Assembly: GCA_026225945.1 (NCBI GenBank) | Contig: JAMJFZ010000320.1 | Location: 9,318,001 to 9,382,000, forward strand | Direction: 5' to 3' | DNA length: 64,000 nucleotides | Source of the DNA: Cricetomys ansorgei | Taxonomy: Eukaryota; Chordata; Mammalia; Rodentia; Nesomyidae | Part shown: positions 11,151-22,090 of the stretch, one piece after another | Position numbering within the stretch: position 1 is the first letter of the stretch | Layout: each line of letters opens with the position of its first letter | Translations under genes and position numbers: made by a program | The notes under the pieces: model-generated | Database searches by the model: none | The model's input: only the letters and a program-made list of their open reading frames with translations | Told to the model about the DNA's origin: nothing

Positions 11151-12861
11151 AGGCTTGAACTTGCTGAAATATATTTAAGACAAAGAATGGGGAGTGTAAA
11201 AGGGGATCAAGAGCCAGAGCCTAGAGAACAAAGGAACTTTTAGATCAGGAGCCAACGATGGCAATAAAGCCACCTCATACTGCACCTTCATCTGAGTCTT
11301 CTTGCCCTTTGGAAGGCTCTTGGGATGGTGGAAGGATGAATTACCAGCAAAATTTTGCTCCTAAACTAATGAGTATTTAACAGAAAGACTGTGGACTGAG
11401 TTTGGGTCAAGACTCTGGAGAAGGAAAGATTCCAGAAATGTCCATTTGGTCAGGAAGGTCTTGCTTCCTCCTCCAAAGAAAGCCCCCAAGCTAGCCAGAC
11501 AAATGAACGTGCATAGGTAGGTGAGTCTCTAGATCTTAGAAGAAGACCAGAAGGGATCCCTACTTCATAGAAGCTGAGCACCCTAGCCTTAGTCTAGACA
11601 TGCTAGCTGTGCCTAAGGTCACCAGACCCTCTCTGGGACTTAGGAAATGGTCAGCAGGAGCTGCGGGGTATATGTTTACAGATTAGCAGGGATGTTATAC
11701 TCACAGGTGCCTCAGGCTTATGATCCATGGCTTGTAGCCTTATATTCCAAGAAGTTCTGGATCCTTGTGGCTCAGCCAAGTTTGGACACTAATGTCCCAA
11801 AATCAGCAAATGAATGCTGTATTGTGGCCAAGGCAACAGCAGCTGCTTCTGAGACTATCATGGGGTAAAGAAGGGACAAGAAAACTAAATCCTCGTCATA
11901 CATCAAACTGGAATAAAAATCAATTAAACCTTCAGTACTGTTTTTTTTTCAATTCTTATAAGCTAGAAAATGATATATAGACCCTGTGTTTATGTGATGT
12001 GTTATAGACAATTGAGTTCTTAAATTATTTCACGCAAGAGTTTTTTTTTTTAAAACATATTCACTAAAATATTAATGGTGAAGAAACTTCATTTACTGTT
12101 TGAATTATCTGAAATTCTCTACCTCATTTGGGTGTATAGACACAGTTCTGAATTACATTTACCTCAAAGAAAATACCAGAAATGCTGATTTGAAGGAAAA
12201 GAAAAAAGAAAAAGAACTTGACATTTGAGAGAAAGAATGAGCCTCCCCAAAGCATTCCAAGGTTTTTTTTAAAAGCAGCTTCAGCAAAATCAACAAGAAA
12301 GAAAGGCTGATACGAAGTGCTTTTAATCATCCTGTCAGTTTTGAGTATGTACAGATCCCCCCATCTCCATGGAGTAGAAACATGCTCTCTCAAATTTAAA
12401 GCAGACTACCTGAATGATCACATTTAAATCCCCTCTCATCCAGAAGAATGTGAACGATACACCTGCCAACACATCAATAATAAACTTGGTCATTTGGGCC
12501 TAGAGGAAGAAAGTCATCCAAAAATCAAACAAGGATGTGGTCTTTGAAAGCGGCCATGTTGGAAGTCTGTCATGGTGTGTTAAGCATCTCAGATGCATTT
12601 CTCTAAAGCAAGCCAGGGCACAAATGGATTTGAATGTTCAGAGAACAGATAATCCAACCACCGAGTGACTTCAGCTTAAAGATTGTCAGGACGAAAGCCA
12701 GGGTGTTAATCACTCTTCCCCCAGTGTCTCATTTATCTCGGTATTCCACTAAAATTTCACTGCATGAAAAAGCACGGAGGGGATACCAGGCTCACAGGAC
12801 ATGGCTTTCTATGTATTTTCCATACTCACACTAAAGTACTCCAGTAATATTCTCATTCCCT

Positions 12862-12864
<3 letters not shown>
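11151..12864. other. Unique non-coding stretch
   Basis: No exon or repeat family recognised. Contains a T-run at 12040-12050. The frames at 11647-11868 and 12124-12393 have no recognisable product. Confidence 0.45.

Positions 12865-12911
<47 letters not shown>
12865..12911. repeat. (CA)n microsatellite
   Basis: About 23 uninterrupted CA units, likely length-polymorphic. Confidence 0.97.
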
Positions 12912-12912
<1 letters not shown>

Positions 12913-14134
12913 CAAATGCCAAATGCTGCAATTATTTCAAAGTTTGTATATATTACACAAAAGTAGAGCACAGCGTTTCATCCGTAATCTATAAGAATGA
13001 TCAGACTGTGACTCCAGATGCTTGGAAGTTCTGCAGTTCCCTTTACAAAGCCTCAGCACTGTTCACTAATAATGCATCTGTCTACTGAGGTTACACCTCT
13101 CCAATCAAACCGGGGTTTCTAAAATAACAAAGACTGGGATTCTTCTCTTTCATCTCATCCATAGAAAAGAACTGGTTCTGGTATGAGATCAAGAAATAGT
13201 GTATGATCTGGTATACAGAGAAATGTGTTTACTGGCTTACCGACGCTCTGACCAGGCACAGTTGTATCAAAAGACACAAGATTAGTCATGCCTTCACAGC
13301 TAAGGAATTTGATTAGGAGGTTGATTGAACATCCCCAGTCGACAGGACACTTACTTGGTGTGGGTAATTAGGGTACCATAGCTCTGAGCTCCCAGTGTGG
13401 TTCATAAAATGTATACTCAGATCACTACAGATCTGAAAGTAAGTCAGAATTCAACATGAAGGAATTAAGTGCAGCAGCAAGTTTCTATTTTCTATTTGTC
13501 AGGTTTTGGAACATTCCATCATGAGAACATAAGCTCTGAACTCCCAAAAGGAGCACAGATCACCAAGCTAATCAACAAAGTAGAGCTGGCTTGGTGTATA
13601 GAAGGGGATACATCCTGGGAATTTGCTTGAATATATGGAGTAAGCAGTTCTGGTGATTTTCAAAGAGGCCAAGGGAAACAAATAGGGCTCGATTTGGGGT
13701 TATATGAAATGAGACCATGTCAGAGACATAAATCACTGGGGAAATGTTTCAAATCCAAGGTAAACTGTAACCAACTGTTTTCTGTCTGGACAGCTTGCCC
13801 TCCAGGAGATCTGAATTTACCCAAGGTCAAATGAAGACCAAGGTCAGACACAGGACCTAGAATTGACTCCTTAACTCACAGTTTGCTCCAAGCTTAGACT
13901 AAGTATTATCACCAAGGCAAAAACAAATCTTTGATCTGAAGTATGTCAGCCTTGAATAAAACAGAGTAAGTTCACTGAAATAATAGAAAACTTATCTTTA
14001 AACAACTTAGTTTCAGACCAAATGGAACCCTCACTTTGAAATGTGAGGAGGGTCCTACATGGATGAAAGCAGCCTGCCCACACAGAGTGCCACAAACCGC
14101 TCGAATGTACTTGCCTGCCACTGTTGCATGCTCA
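12912..14134. other. Unique non-coding stretch
   Basis: Nothing recognised beyond ordinary intergenic or intronic sequence. Confidence 0.45.
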
Positions 14135-14325
14135 AAAGCCTTTTGTATGCATTGTCCAATTTGACCCTCACAGTCATGTATGTAAAGGTCACTGCCTCAA
14201 CTGCAGAGGTTAAAGAATTTCAAAATTTTACTGGCTAACAAAGAGTGGTGAAAAAACTTAGTCTATTAGTCTATATTCACCAGGTCCGTACAACTGAATG
14301 CAGATTCAGTGCTCTTGCTGAAGGC
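14135..14325 (-). repeat. MIR SINE, minus strand
   Basis: ATTGTCCAATTTGACCCTCACAG, then ACTGCAGAGGTTAAAGAATTT, CTGGCTAACAAAGAGTGG and GATTCAGTGCTCTTGCTG follow the order of a reverse-complement MIR (...'ctcatttaatcctcacaac'... 'gaggttaagtaacttg'... 'gtgctctt'). Confidence 0.6.
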
Positions 14326-15474
14326 TGCAGACCACAGCTGGCAAAATGGAAGGAATACAAAGGAAACTCATGGCCTCAGGGAGTATCATCAGGGCTGGTA
14401 ACAAATAATTAAATGTAAGACACTCTCAAGCTTTCAAAAATGTATATGTTCTCATGGCATTAGAATATAGAAAGAAAACCCTAAGTAATGCTGAATTGGA
14501 GGACCCCAAGGATGAAAGATAAATCTCAAATTCTGAAACGTTGTGATATTAAAAATGAGTAGCCCTCCTGGAACTTGTGACCTCAAGTGATACATGACAG
14601 CCTTGGATGAATAGAACCCGACAGATATACATTGATTTTTAATCTTGTAGATCTCTAAACAGTTTACAAAGAAGTGGAGCGAAGTGGGTCTAAGTTGCCA
14701 AGTTGTTCAAATTCAGTTCCCTTGGCTCATGGGGTTTTATGAGCTGAAGCAGTAGGAATAAAGCTATGCTTTGGGTGTGATGCTTATGACATCTTCCAAG
14801 GTTTCTTGGTAGGAGTCTCTAAGGAGTGGGGAAGTCATTCATTGTGTGGTATGAACCATAGCTTAAGTTATTCTTCAGGGCACTTTAAGCCAGTCGATCT
14901 TTATGTTGACGTGATGTATGAATGCTAAACAAACTGAAATAGAAATAGGATTCTGGGTAACTAAGAGGGAAGTAAAAATGCTGCACTAGGCATTTTATAT
15001 GTGTTACTTAAAGCTAGAAGTGACAACGTACCAAAAATAAAAACAGAATTTTTGTAAAGGTCTTAGAAATTTCCCTTCCTTTATGAGCTAATCTTGAAAG
15101 ACGCTCTCTCTATCTCAGAACCTTCAGGACTACTCAAGAAATCTGTCTCAGCGGCTGCCCTGCTAAGGGTCAGAGGGATAGAAGCTCTGCTTGAGCAGAC
15201 AAAGGGAATCTAGAATCAGTGGGATAGAAAAAGCACAGCAGTCTGGTTGAATAGGAGGCAGATTAAGAAAGGCTTTCTTTCAGACTGAAGACAGTTGATC
15301 ATATAATGCTAACACTTAAATATGGTTTATCTCTAAAAGCAGGCTTTATTAGGCCATGTCCTTCCAGACTCATATTCCATGGTCAAATAAATCTGAGAAG
15401 TTATGAATATTAGATACTCTTCCTAAAGACTTACAATAGACATCAGCACGGTGTCGTCTAAACCAGTCCTGCAC

Positions 15475-15572
15475 GGTAGTCGCCTATCTCATTTTAACGT
15501 TTGAATTGGCAGAACTGGGATTCAAATACGGTTAATCATGAAGCTTCTGTTCTTAACTACTCAGGCATACCC
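15475..15572 (-). repeat. MIR SINE fragment, minus strand
   Basis: GGCAGAACTGGGATTCAAATACGG and TTCTGTTCTTAACTACTCAGGCATACCCC match the distal part of a reverse-complement MIR ('cagagccgggattcgaac...gctcttaaccactatgctatactgcc'). It is cut by the Lx element that follows. Confidence 0.7.
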
Positions 15573-15576
15573 CATT

Positions 15577-16360
15577 CTTTTTTATTTATTTTTTTATTTT
15601 TATTGAAAATAGATTCTTTTCTCATACAATCTATCCTGATTATAGTTTCCCCTCCCTCTGCTCCTCCCAGTCCCTCCCTACCTCCCCTCTCCTCCAGATC
15701 CATCAGTTCCAGATCTACTCCCTTTCTGTCTCTCACTAGAAAAGCACGGGCTTCTAAGAGTTGACGATCGAACATGACAAAATAAACTATAAGACAAAGC
15801 AAAAACTATCGTATCAAATTGGACACGGCAACCCAACTGGAGGAAGAGTCCCGAGACCAGGCAAAAAGGTCAGGAGACCCACTAGTTCTCACAGTCAAGA
15901 GACCCATACAAATACTAAGCTAATAGTTATATTATAGACACAGAGGACCTGCTGCAGACCCCTGTAGACCCTGTGCTTGCTGCTTCCGTCTGTGAGCTCA
16001 TATGCTCCTTACTTAGTTTACTGAGAGAGCCTGATGTCCTTTAGCATCTCACACTCTACAATCATTCTGCCCCCTCTTCTTAGAAATTCCCTGATTTCTG
16101 AGGGGAGGTATTCAATAGAGACTTCCCATTTAGACCCCGCCTCTCTCTTTCTGGGTAATGTCTGGTTGTGGGTCTCTCTATCAGTTTCCATCTGCTGCTA
16201 GACTAAGCCTCTCTGATGATGACTGGACAAGGCACTGATCTTAAGGATAGCAGAATATCATAGGGAGTCTTTTATTGGTATATATTTATTTTGGGGGGCC
16301 AGTAGTTTTTGGTTTTACCCTATGTCTCTAGGTATTCTAGTCTAGCTTTTGGGATGGAGG
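15577..16360 (-). mobile_element. Rodent Lx-type L1, 3' end, minus strand
   Basis: A T-rich tail (15577-15603) is followed by TTGAAAATAGATTCTTTTCTC, the C-rich CCCTCCCTCTGCTCCTCCCAG block, then on the minus strand the typical Lx 3' UTR: a CAGTTGGGTTGCCGTGTCC patch near 15820, a GGTCTGCAGCAGGTCCTCTG patch near 15950, and a GAGCATATGAGCTCACAGACG patch near 15990. The 5' border is vague near 16360. Only 3' UTR remains, so this is a 5'-truncated insertion. It resembles the plus-strand copy at 38370-39040. Confidence 0.85.
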
Positions 16361-16719
16361 GAGAAATATCTGTAATTGGGGACACTTAGAGGTAGTGTGG
16401 AAACCTAGTACAGTGGAAACTTTCTGGAATGTATGAAGGTAACCCTAATGAGGACTCTTAACAATGGGGGGTATGGAGTCTCAACTGGCTATTGAATTCA
16501 GTTGAGTTGTTGGTCAAGGGGATTTTGTGGAAATTCCCAAACAACCCAGGCTGTTGAGAAAACAAAGGTTGCTCATTGCAAACTGATGGGGGACGGGGTG
16601 GGGTGTGGGGTGGGGATAGGGGAGCCATTGCCAAGGACAACACATGCACAAATCATTGAACACAGAGAAGTCTAACTGGTGCCTACAGGGAGCCTTCATC
16701 CCTACCTCTGATAATTCCT

Positions 16720-16790
16720 GCATCTCAGTTTCCTTAAGTAGAAAATGGGAATGATAATACTCAGCTCAATTTATTTCCTGGGCTTTGATA
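16720..16790 (+). repeat. MIR SINE fragment
   Basis: CATCTCAGTTTCCTTAAGTAGAAAATGGGAATGATAATACT matches the MIR core 'cctcagtttcctcatctgtaaaatggggataataata'. Confidence 0.7.
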
Positions 16791-17209
16791 CAGACACAAA
16801 TAAATTTGTGATGATTAATGGTCTCTGTCAACCAAGATATGTTGAGATTTACTAGTCAATTTTTTAATACTCATGCATACATAAAATAATCCCCTTCATT
16901 GTTCAAATCTAAGTATCGACTGTGGGAGGGATGTTAGGTAAAGTCTTGGCCTCTACTTGAAAAACTATGTCCATGAACAGTTGCGTTTAACTCTTTTCAA
17001 TTTCATAAGCGCTGAGCATTTTATGTATACTTCCCATTTATAACTGTAAAATTTAGTAGTTTTTTTTTTTTTTTAAATCCAAAGCAGAATGCTCAATGGG
17101 ACAACCTGATGATCAGGTGACCTTCATCCAAGCTTGCCTATAAATTATTTAAGAAAAAGGGAACTCATATATATGTATAACCAGTGCTATGCAGCAGAAC
17201 TCATATTAA

Positions 17210-17390
17210 GTTGTATAATTAACATAACATAATCTATCCTCTCTAACAACCCCGTGCTATAAAATTTTATTAATATTCACCTCACAAAGAAGGGCTTCAC
17301 AGCCTAGAGAAGCTAATTATCTTACTTGAGATCACACAAACAGAAAATAGTGGAATCAGGTTTTGAATTCAATACTGTGTTACAAGCTCT
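17210..17390 (-). repeat. MIR SINE, minus strand
   Basis: AGAGAAGCTAATTATCTTACTTGAGATCACACAAAC and GTGGAATCAGGTTTTGAATTCA follow the reverse-complement MIR ('agaggttaagtaacttgcccaaggtcacac...gagccgggattcgaac'). On the minus strand it supplies AATAAA at 17271-17266, which could act as a poly(A) signal for the candidate gene described at 17545-18135. Confidence 0.7.
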
Positions 17391-17414
17391 TACACACACA
17401 CACACACACACACA
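17391..17414. repeat. (CA)n microsatellite
   Basis: Twelve CA units next to the MIR. Confidence 0.93.
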
Positions 17415-17544
17415 TTACTTGATCACAAGTAGCATCAGTGAGTCTTCTATAGGGAAATAAATGCCAGTATAAGTGGCAAGAAAAAGTATCAGAAACTCTG
17501 AGAATGTGTGTGTCCTGCACAAAGCCACCTCATCTTCTACTACC

Positions 17545-17615
17545 TCATAAACAGCCAGCACGACAATTCAAACCGATACTACTCTTTCCAGCGATGACCT
17601 CAGAAAGCAAAGGAA
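17545..17615 (-). CDS. Candidate exon 2 of unidentified short secreted peptide
   Basis: On the minus strand a pyrimidine-rich CTCTCTTTGTAG acceptor ends at 17616. If exon 1 (ending in phase 1 at 18078) is joined to base 17615, the frame stays open for 23 codons (the first shared with exon 1) and stops at TGA 17547-17545. The added residues begin VPLLSEVIAG and end LNCRAGCL, so the predicted product is 39-42 residues: a signal peptide plus a short tail with two cysteines four positions apart. The splice and frame are what I see. That this is a real exon is inference, since a 23-codon open stretch occurs easily by chance and the polypyrimidine tract is only fair. No family was recognised. The true second exon may lie elsewhere to the left. 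Confidence 0.25.
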
Positions 17616-18077
17616 CTACAAAGAGAGCATGCATTTCCCTGAAATTACAGGCAGAGCTGTTTCTCAAGCTTGTCACAGCAGAGTGGCCCATCTCGTAATG
17701 TCTAACATGTGTCTAGCTCTCTGTAGCTTACATTCAGAAGGTATTTGTAACATGTAGAAAGATGAAAAGGAATCTTTGATATATGATGGTTGGCAAGTTG
17801 AGAGACAGTTTTCCTTAACTCTATTTTTTTCCCCAAATAAATGCTCATAATTCACAGTGCATGTCTACCCAATATAAATTACTATAAACATGAAGTTTGA
17901 GACAACTATTGAAACCAAGTTAATACCAAATAAATTACCCCCAAAACAGGATCCTTTTCTATCAACTGTTGATAGAATCATCTTTTAAAGTTAGGATTTT
18001 ATTTGAAGCATCAAAAATCAATTAGAACGAGTAACAGAAAGTCCACAGTTCAAATCAGCAACCAATCTACCACTTAC

Positions 18078-18135
18078 CTGTAAACAAGATTAAGGCCACA
18101 AGAGAAATATTGTAGGCCAGTTTCATAATGAGCAT
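18078..18135 (-). CDS. Candidate signal-peptide first exon, unidentified gene
   Basis: Read on the minus strand, two in-frame ATGs (18135-18133 and 18126-18124) open a short frame that ends at 18078 in CAG followed by GTAAGT, an ideal splice donor, in phase 1. From the second ATG it encodes MKLAYNISLVALILFT: Met, a lysine, then a continuous hydrophobic core, the pattern of a secretory signal peptide. From the first ATG it gains MLI. First exons that hold only the signal peptide and end in phase 1 are usual in small secreted proteins (SPINK, secretoglobin and chemokine type) and in immunoglobulin-domain proteins. I cannot tell which, if any, applies. A TATA box lies 28-34 bases upstream of the first ATG, so the leader would be very short. 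Later exons must lie below 18078. One candidate is at 17545-17615. Confidence 0.5.
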
Positions 18136-18162
18136 AGTCTGATTTTGACATCGCTGTTTAAC

Positions 18163-18169
18163 TTTATAA
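18163..18169 (-). promoter_or_regulatory. TATA box for the minus-strand candidate gene
   Basis: The minus strand reads GATTTTATAAAGTTAAAC, with TATAAAG at 18169-18163. A start site 25-31 bases on would fall near 18140, at an initiator-like TCAGACT. About 45 bases further upstream, at 18208-18220, the minus strand reads GGCAAACTGTTCC, which contains a TGTTCC steroid-receptor half-site. That reading is speculative. Confidence 0.45.
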
Positions 18170-18399
18170 AATCATCTGGCTGGCCTCCGCATTTGTATAT
18201 TGTTTGGAACAGTTTGCCGAAGCCCGGAGAGATCTATTCCTTGAGGACTTATTAGAATGTATTCCCATAAAGACAACTTAGAAAAATGTGTGGCTTCTGC
18301 CTCTATTTCTTTTGTGTTTATTGGGCTATGGTATTGAGCTTATTTTGACAAATTTATAATTTTCTTAAAATACTTCGCTTATTTGGGTTTCAAATATCT

Positions 18400-19330
18400 C
18401 AGTGCGAAATGGTTCATGGAATTTTCATAATTTTCACATCATATTTGTGCGGTCTTGTTTCTGATCCTTTGTCATTTCAAATTCTATTTGTGCCTTCCTT
18501 TTTCTCCCAGTTTCTGCTTTTCCAGGGTTTTAATTATTTTGTGGGGCTTTTCAAAGAAGCAGTTCTTGGTTTCACGTTGATAATCCCCATTCTAATATTT
18601 TCTTTATTCCTTTTATCCCGAGCTTCCTGGATGGAAAGACTAATTTATTTTTAAATGTTTAAACATTTTTAAACTTCTAACAAGCCACGTATGGGCATTC
18701 ATTAAATTCGCAAATTGAATTAGTTCATTTTTTATTTGTTTGGTTTGAATATAAGGATATATTTCATGAGGTATATTCTGCTGCTAATTGTTAGCTCTCT
18801 GCTGCTGTAGTCACTGAATATAATTCACACAGTATTACCTGGGGTTCCCCTGTATGATGAGACTACTAATCTGTAATTGTTCCATGTCTATTGTGTTAAA
18901 AACTGGATCGTTCCTATTTATTGAATTCAGAGTCCTCTTCTTAGCATTCGGGCTCTCTTGCTAAGCGTACGATTTCAACTACTATATATTTTAATACTGG
19001 TCATTTCAATCTTTATTTTTACGTTCTTCATTTTTGTTTTTGCTTTATTGTGTTCCTGCCTCATCGCTTCTGAACATCTTGTTTTGGTTGTGCAGGCTTT
19101 TGTCTCATTGTCCCTCTATCTAAAGTTAGGTGATGTATTTCTCTTCAAACAGTGCTTATCTTTATTCATTTAGCTTTCCAATGTTTTTTCCCCTTCACAA
19201 TCATGTAGAATTAATCAGCATTTATTTTCTCTTTCACCATCAACAAGACAAGAACTCGAGACTGTGTTCGTTCCCTTAGTGATTCCATACACTTGTACTT
19301 CCTCAAATTTAGTTTTAGTTACAGTGTGAA
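18400..19330 (-). repeat. L1-like remnant, minus strand
   Basis: Best matched part is 18535-18615: GTGGGGCTTTTCAAAGAAGCAGTTCTTGGTTTCACG, the reverse complement of the L1/HAL1 segment encoding '...kelvlf..'. The same segment occurs on the plus strand at 30090 (GAGCTGGTTCTTCAAGAAG). The rest is AT-rich and only loosely L1-like. Confidence 0.45.
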
Positions 19331-19394
19331 AAATAAAACCAAATAATTAAGTGTCCAGTGCTTGGAGTTGTTTATTGACTCCTTCCTAGGGCTC

Positions 19395-19818
19395 AAGCTG
19401 AAGTGTGGATGTGGCAAGTCCTCCCGAGCAAAAAATCTGGATTTCCCTGGGTCTTCTAGCAGGAGCTGTGGTCAACCATGCTGTCAAGACAGGAGCCAAG
19501 AAATTGTTTATCATCTCTGTGAAGGAAATCAAGGGACAGCTGGACAGACATCCTCCGCTGATGGGTGACACGGTGATGGGCACAGGTAAGAAAGGTGAAC
19601 CAGAGCTAAGAAAAAGGCTCATCCGGCAGAGGTAATTTGATAATGAAAGTTCTATCAAAGACCCTCATCTTGTCCCTTTACTTTGAAGATAATTCAGGGG
19701 TCACCTTAAACAGTAAAGGTGAGATGAAAGGTTCTTGTACCACAGGTCTAGTTACAAAGAAGTGTGCAGACCTGTGCATGCTTGCAGGCTTGCAGCCAAT
19801 GCAAGCGACACTGCATGA
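19395..19818 (+). pseudogene. Rpl23-ps: Processed pseudogene of ribosomal protein L23 (uL14)
   Basis: Translation in shifting frames recovers most of the 140-residue large-subunit protein L23: [12 protein letters not shown], then [57 protein letters not shown] and KKCADL, and it ends at TGA 19816-19818 exactly where the parent gene stops. The ATG is replaced by AAG at 19395. Small deletions break the frame near 19555 and 19620, and a block around 'KVHPAVV..KSYRRKDGVF' is damaged. There are no introns. The parent 3' UTR start (TTCTCC...GTATTT) and an A-rich tail at 19864-19892 follow. This is an L1-mediated retrocopy of mRNA and is not able to make L23. Confidence 0.93.
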
Positions 19819-19863
19819 TTCTCCGCTGTATTTAAAATATATATCCTTTAAGAAGCCTTTGCT

Positions 19864-19892
19864 CAAAAACAAACAAACAAACAAACAAAAAC
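19864..19892 (+). repeat. A-rich tail of the Rpl23 retrocopy
   Basis: CAAAAACAAACAAACAAACA-type sequence, a decayed poly(A) tail 46 bases after the pseudogene stop, consistent with the short Rpl23 3' UTR. Confidence 0.8.
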
Positions 19893-19959
19893 ATTTGGAC
19901 TTCTAGCTTACTTCATTGAGACCATGGGCTTTCACTAAACCCAACGCTTGCCATTTTTG

Positions 19960-20132
19960 CTAGACTGGCTGGCTAAGGAGCCTCTGCGATCCACTAGCCT
20001 CCTCCCTGCCTGTGCTGTGGTTGTGGACAGTGCCGTTTCACTCTGCTCTCACGTGGGGCTGGGTGTGGGAACTCAGGTCCTCATGCTTACACAACAGCTG
20101 CTTTACCCACTGAGCTACCTTACCAGGCCCAG
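19960..20132 (-). repeat. RSINE/B4-type SINE, minus strand
   Basis: GGGTGTGGGAACTCAGGTCCTCATGCTTAC and CAGCTGCTTTACCCACTGAGCTACCTTACCAGGCCC are the reverse complement of a rodent tRNA-derived SINE head. The left part looks like a diverged B1 portion. Confidence 0.7.
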
Positions 20133-20289
20133 GTGGTTCTTATTCATTCCTCTTCTTGGATTCATTTTGTTGTTGTGTTTAAGCTACTTGGTTGTTTTCT
20201 CCCTTCCTTCTAAGAACATCCTGGGCTTGAGAATGTCTTTATTTTATCCCTGCTATTCCATGAAAGACTGCCTGTACAGGAGCATTACA

Positions 20290-20468
20290 GACTCAACAGG
20301 AATCTAGAGGGGGTGGGGGAACTTATGAAAACGGAAGAGGGACTATGAGGAACGAGGATGGAGGCTGGAGGAAGGAGCATAAGGAGAGATGATTACAACC
20401 AAAGTAAGCACATCTGTATATAAAATTGTCACAATAAGACTCACTATTTTGTACAATTAATACAGTCA
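20290..20468 (+). mobile_element. Rodent L1 3' end
   Basis: G-rich stretch (GAGGGGGTGGGGGAAC...GGAGGCTGGAGGAAGG) followed by AAAATTGTCACAATAAGACTCACTATTTTGTACAATTAAT, the usual end of a rodent L1 ('gtcataatgaaacccactattttgtatgctaatt'). Confidence 0.6.
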
Positions 20469-20814
20469 AATACAGTTTCTGAGTAGTTTCCTGTCTTATT
20501 TACTATAACCTAAGATGAGATTTCCTGGTTTTGAGATCTGTGTGGCTGTCTGGCACTACAGCTAAACCCCATAGTTTTAGGGATGCTTAGTTGAGATTTC
20601 ATCTTCTAGAGCAGAATTATCATTAATTTGTCCTCAGTCCTACTAAAGTTCTCATACCGTAGCTTCCTAGTTTGTATTCTTCCAGCACCTAGCTCATTTC
20701 TTCTAACTCATTCTTCCAGCCTGAACTCATTTCTGGTGCCTGCGTATTCTCCTTCATTGTCTATAAATTTTGCTTTGATTCAACAGCTTTCTCGTTCCTG
20801 GTGCCTATGTGCCT

Positions 20815-20881
20815 TTAGTGCTGGGGATTACATGTAGAGCTTCACACATCACCTCTAAGCTGATGCCAAAGCCCTTCCCAG
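20815..20881 (-). repeat. ID-like SINE fragment, minus strand
   Basis: TTTAGTGCTGGGGATTACATGTAGAGC...CAAAGCCCTTCC resembles a reverse-complement ID element ('agtgctggggattgaaccca...'). Diverged. Confidence 0.4.
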
Positions 20882-21027
20882 TGGAAAATGTGATTTTTAT
20901 TACTTAAAAGTTAACTATAGTTTTGATGTTATTTTTCTGAGTTTTGGCTGGGAAGAAAATATTTCCATGTGTGTTCATTTAGTTTTACTCATACTTCTAG
21001 TTGTCTGCATGCATTTAAAACTCAGCT

Positions 21028-21104
21028 ACCAGGCATGGGGAGTAGTAGAGTATTTGCCTAGCTAACATGTACAAGACTCTGGATTCGATCTCCAGGCATG
21101 AAAA
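21028..21104 (+). repeat. ID-like SINE
   Basis: GGCATGGGGAGTAGTAGAGTATTTGCCTAGCTAACATGTACAAGACTCTGGATTCGATCTCCAG follows the tRNA-Ala derived ID core with box A (TAGTAGAGTATTTGCC) and box B (GGATTCGATCTCC). Confidence 0.75.
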
Positions 21105-22035
21105 CACCCTCGTTTCCCACTACTTACTGTTACTAAGGCTCTTTATTTCAGCAGTTATCCACAAACAGATTCATGTTTTTTCCAGGTTCTGGGAGTCACA
21201 TTGGGAGGGATATGAACCTGGATTCACAGGAAGCAGTGGCCATGGAAGGGACATAAGGCCCAGATGTTCCTGAAAATAAATCAACCATCAGCGGAGACAC
21301 TAAGCTTTTCCCCTCTGGCCTTTACAGTTGGATGTGGAAAACTGATTGATAAAGAAGAAAGAAGAAACATTCCAGGTTAATTCCTAAGTTTCTAGTTTCA
21401 ATGACTGGGTAGATGGAGAAGGTGGCATTTTTTTGAAGGAGGAGACAATTTGCTTGGAAAGATGATTTTAGTTTCACATGAGCTAATGACATCATACTGA
21501 TAGAAATTTCTAGTTGAGCATGCTGTTCCCTTTGTATCTGTGAACTAAGAATATACGTGTGAAAATATAGCTTGTACGTAAGAGCAAAGCAATAGGCTCA
21601 AGCGGGACTGTCCAGTCAGAGTAAGGAGGAAAGACGGGAAGAAAGCTAAGGAAACCATTGAATGGAGGAAACCACTGAGTAAGGAAAAGGAGCAAAGAAA
21701 ACAGATTAAGACAGCACTGAAGAAAGGAAAGAACGGGAAGGATCTAGTCATGGGAACCAGAGAACGAAAACGCTTCAAGAAAGGGATACTATCCCATGGG
21801 GACAAATGGCATTTAGAGGTTAAGCTGTTGGAATAGACTCTCTAGTTCTGGAATAAAGTTGACGACCAGCCTCAATTTTCAATGTTATTGTGAATCATTT
21901 CTAAATCCCTTAATTTATATGTATCTTTGGTGGGAAATCAAGAAATGCTGCAGGAAAAGCTATTCTCTAGTTGACTTTCAAAACGTTAAGTTTACACTGC
22001 TACTGGGTTTTTGTTTTGTTTTGTGTGTTTATCCA

Positions 22036-22090
22036 GTTTTCTTTCTTTCTTTCTTTCTTTCTTTCTTTCATTCTTTCTTTCTTTTTTTTT
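22036..22090. repeat. (CTTT)n microsatellite
   Basis: About twelve CTTT units with one CATT interruption, ending in a T-run. Confidence 0.95.

Noticed and set aside
17673..17855. 60-codon minus-strand frame with NCLSTCQPS, considered as an exon of the signal-peptide gene
   Set aside because: The sequence before it on the minus strand is purine-rich (GGGGAAAAAAATAGAG), so no usable acceptor.
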